Shown here one piece after another: positions 62,168 to 64,000 of a stretch of 64,000 nt of DNA (the first letter of the stretch is position 1; every line of letters begins with the position of its first letter). The position numbers were made by a program, and so were the translations under genes. The stretch spans positions 2,108,001 through 2,172,000 of the forward strand of contig NC_019678.1 in assembly GCF_000316665.1 (NCBI RefSeq), given 5' to 3'. The notes under the pieces are model-generated. The model was not told the DNA's origin. It saw only the letters and a program-made list of their open reading frames with translations, and did no database searches. The stretch is from Rivularia sp. PCC 7116 (GTDB taxonomy: Bacteria > Cyanobacteriota > Cyanobacteriia > Cyanobacteriales > Nostocaceae).

Positions 62168-63196
62168 ATGTTCTACTCAGTATTGAAGTACGGGCTAATC
62201 CTTTCTCAAGCCCAGCCACAAAATCTTAACCCTGGACAAGCTGCTTCCACAATTACGGAAGATGGAATTGCTGCGAGCGAAGCTGTTGCACAGTCAATTG
62301 ATAATCTTTGGGATGATGTTTTGGGTGGAGGACTTTATAGTGCGATCGCCAACTTAGGAATATTTTTCGCTGTTGGAACATTATTGATTTTCATAGTCCA
62401 ATGGACAAAGGAAATGATTGACGGTGATAGTTCCAAAGGATTTACCGAATTAATCTGGACAATCGTTGTCATAGTCCTACTTGCAAACAACGGTCAACAA
62501 TTAATAGCTGTAACTAAAGGTTTAAGAGGAATCATCAACCAAACGAATCAAACCCTGTTAGTTTCCACCTCTGCTTCTATCCAACTCCAAGAAGCTTATC
62601 AACAAGTAATGCTCAAAACTGGTAAAACAGATGCAATTGAGTCGCTGATTAATCAATGCAATACCATTGCTGACCCAACGCAACAAACCGAATGTTTACA
62701 AAATGCAGCCCGACAAGCAAAAGAAATTGAAGCAGAAGCCGAGCAAGATAATCGTCCTTCTTGGCTCCAAAATGCTAGTGATTTTTTCAATACAAATATT
62801 TTTCAGTTAACAGTTCGTGGTTGGCTTCTCGCACTTGCAGCTGCTTTTCAATGGATAATCGAGATTTGTATGCTACTAACTGCATTATTAGGACCGCTAG
62901 CTGTTGGAGGTTCATTACTTCCCGTTGGTCAAAAAGCTATTTTTGCATGGTTAACGGGTTTCTTCTCGGTAGGAATGATAAAAATTTGTTTCAATATTAT
63001 TTCCGGTTTGGTTGCCACGATGGTGCTAAATGCTGACAATAATGACCCAATGATTTTTGCATTTGCAATTGGTATTCTTGCCCCAATTTTATCTATAGCT
63101 TTAGCAGCAGGTGGTGGATTAGCAGTTTTTAGAAGTTTTTCGAGTATTGCTAGTTTTGGTCTTTCTACTTTTGTAACAAGAATTGTTAGTAAATAA
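62168..63196 (+). CDS. VirB6/TrbL-like polytopic membrane protein
   Basis: This 342-residue protein has about five to six transmembrane helices (about 55-80, 95-115, 215-240, 250-270, 285-310 and 315-335) around a polar loop (about 130-205). This is the topology of VirB6/TrbL channel proteins. It starts 24 bp after the VirB5-like gene. Confidence 0.65.
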   Translation: MFYSVLKYGLILSQAQPQNLNPGQAASTITEDGIAASEAVAQSIDNLWDDVLGGGLYSAIANLGIFFAVGTLLIFIVQWTKEMIDGDSSKGFTELIWTIVVIVLLANNGQQLIAVTKGLRGIINQTNQTLLVSTSASIQLQEAYQQVMLKTGKTDAIESLINQCNTIADPTQQTECLQNAARQAKEIEAEAEQDNRPSWLQNASDFFNTNIFQLTVRGWLLALAAAFQWIIEICMLLTALLGPLAVGGSLLPVGQKAIFAWLTGFFSVGMIKICFNIISGLVATMVLNADNNDPMIFAFAIGILAPILSIALAAGGGLAVFRSFSSIASFGLSTFVTRIVSK

Positions 63197-63203
63197 AATT
63201 CAG

Positions 63204-64000
63204 ATGACTAACTTAGATAACAACCATTATTCAGAATCAACTGATAATAAAAGATTAAAGTTTTTAAATCGTGCATCCAAAAAATTCTCTACTGGCGATA
63301 CTTTAGCATTGTTTGCTGTTGGGACTTTTGGATTACATTTAATCACATTTTTTCTACTTATATTACTCTATGGTTCCTATGCCCAATTGAATAAAAAACC
63401 ACCTCCTTCATTGGTTCAATTAGAAACAGGTAAAGGAATTAAAGTTACACCGTTAGGAAATAGTGAAAGAACTCCCCAAGTAATATCTCGCTTTGTTTCC
63501 GATACCATGACCTTGATGATGAATTGGTCTGGAACACTACCACCTACAACTGTTGAAGAAAACGCAAAACCAATCAAGGACAAAGGTATAGATATTAGAG
63601 AGCGAGGATTAAGGGGCAGCAAAATTACTTCAGGAGCATGGCAAGCGTCTTATGCATTATCAGAAGATTTTCGTCAAGAGTTTCTAAAAAAGCTTGCGTC
63701 AATGACACCTCAAGGAGTTTTTAAAGGTACTACTCAAGTTGTTTTAATACCGCTATCAATTCAATCCCCTATCAAAATTAGTGAAGGTAAATGGAAAGTA
63801 AAACTTATTGCTAATTTAAATGTTTTTGACCAAAGTAATACTACCGGAGAAGTTATTCCATTTAATAAAGAGATATTTGTGAGAGCAGTAGTTGCTCCAG
63901 AAGCTCCTGTTAATACAAGCGAATTAGCTGCTGTTATTTATCAAGTGCGTGCTAGTGGATTAGAAATTTATGCAATTCGTGATTTACAAGCGGAGAATTT
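63204..64000 (+). CDS. VirB8/TraE-like bitopic protein (partial, continues past the window)
   Basis: An ATG at 63204 opens a frame that stays open to the window end (265 codons). It has a polar N-terminus, one transmembrane helix (about 35-60; LALFAVGTFGLHLITFFLLI) and a periplasmic alpha/beta domain. The latter has VRAVVAPEAPVNTSELAAVIYQVRASGLEI. N-in bitopic topology and position after VirB6 suggest VirB8/TraE; the fold assignment is weak. Confidence 0.6.
   Translation, partial: MTNLDNNHYSESTDNKRLKFLNRASKKFSTGDTLALFAVGTFGLHLITFFLLILLYGSYAQLNKKPPPSLVQLETGKGIKVTPLGNSERTPQVISRFVSDTMTLMMNWSGTLPPTTVEENAKPIKDKGIDIRERGLRGSKITSGAWQASYALSEDFRQEFLKKLASMTPQGVFKGTTQVVLIPLSIQSPIKISEGKWKVKLIANLNVFDQSNTTGEVIPFNKEIFVRAVVAPEAPVNTSELAAVIYQVRASGLEIYAIRDLQAEN

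Overview
The window comes from a filamentous, probably heterocyst-forming cyanobacterium. The evidence is the many GCGATCGC (HIP1) octamers (for example near 7549, 16567, 26588, 40587, 55251 and 62342), heptanucleotide short tandem repeats between genes, purine-rich fold-back repeats, and cyanobacteria-specific families (DUF1822, DUF928, CHAT-CHASE2, large filamentous-hemagglutinin proteins with GNGG repeats). Assignments were made by eye from protein and DNA patterns; no database search was run.

1-24,000: secretion and cell-surface region. After a PEP-CTERM protein comes a minus-strand operon of a CHAT-CHASE2 receptor-like protein, a DUF1822 protein and a divergent sigma-70-like protein. Next is a run of exported proteins: a broken secreted protein, an RTX calcium-binding protein, a small secreted protein, a leucine-rich-repeat protein made of nearly identical 60-bp repeats, an RTX relic and a DUF928 protein. 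A two-partner secretion set follows: CHAT-TPR protein, ShlB/FhaC-type transporter, secreted protein and a 1641-residue hemagglutinin-like exoprotein. A repeated upstream element, CTGCATAYTRC-N10/11-KACCAA, precedes at least five of these genes, including the sigma-like one, so they may form a regulon.

24,000-46,600: a NACHT-protein relic, then an extracellular contractile injection system (eCIS, related to Afp/PVC and the cyanobacterial thylakoid-anchored systems). The minus-strand structural operon runs from the DUF4255 cap-like gene through two sheaths, two tubes, a tail-assembly chaperone-like gene, LysM, gpD-like, VgrG-like, gp25-like, two baseplate-J proteins, a TIGR02242-like protein and a fibre to a PAAR-like tip. 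Divergent plus-strand genes encode a DUF4157 protein with a probable permuted papain-like effector domain, a small partner and the AAA+ ATPase. A small DUF6760-like gene overlaps the chaperone-like gene in the -1 frame at a G5 run and has no start codon of its own, which suggests programmed frameshifting.

46,600-54,100: accessory junction. It holds a HigA-type antitoxin beside a toxin gene broken by a nonsense codon and an 11-bp duplication, a truncated integrase, and an attachment site made of a tRNA-Phe(GAA) 3' half flanked by TTTACMCC pairs spaced exactly 11 bp. Then come an Rpn-type nuclease, two divergent partner-plus-HNH-endonuclease modules and a small HTH protein.

55,000-64,000: backbone of a conjugative plasmid or integrative element. 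A winged-helix initiator-like gene carries 20-bp iterons inside its coding sequence and is followed by a DnaB-type helicase. A type IV secretion operon (VirB2-, VirB3-, VirB4-, VirB5-, VirB6- and VirB8-like, the last cut by the window end) follows.
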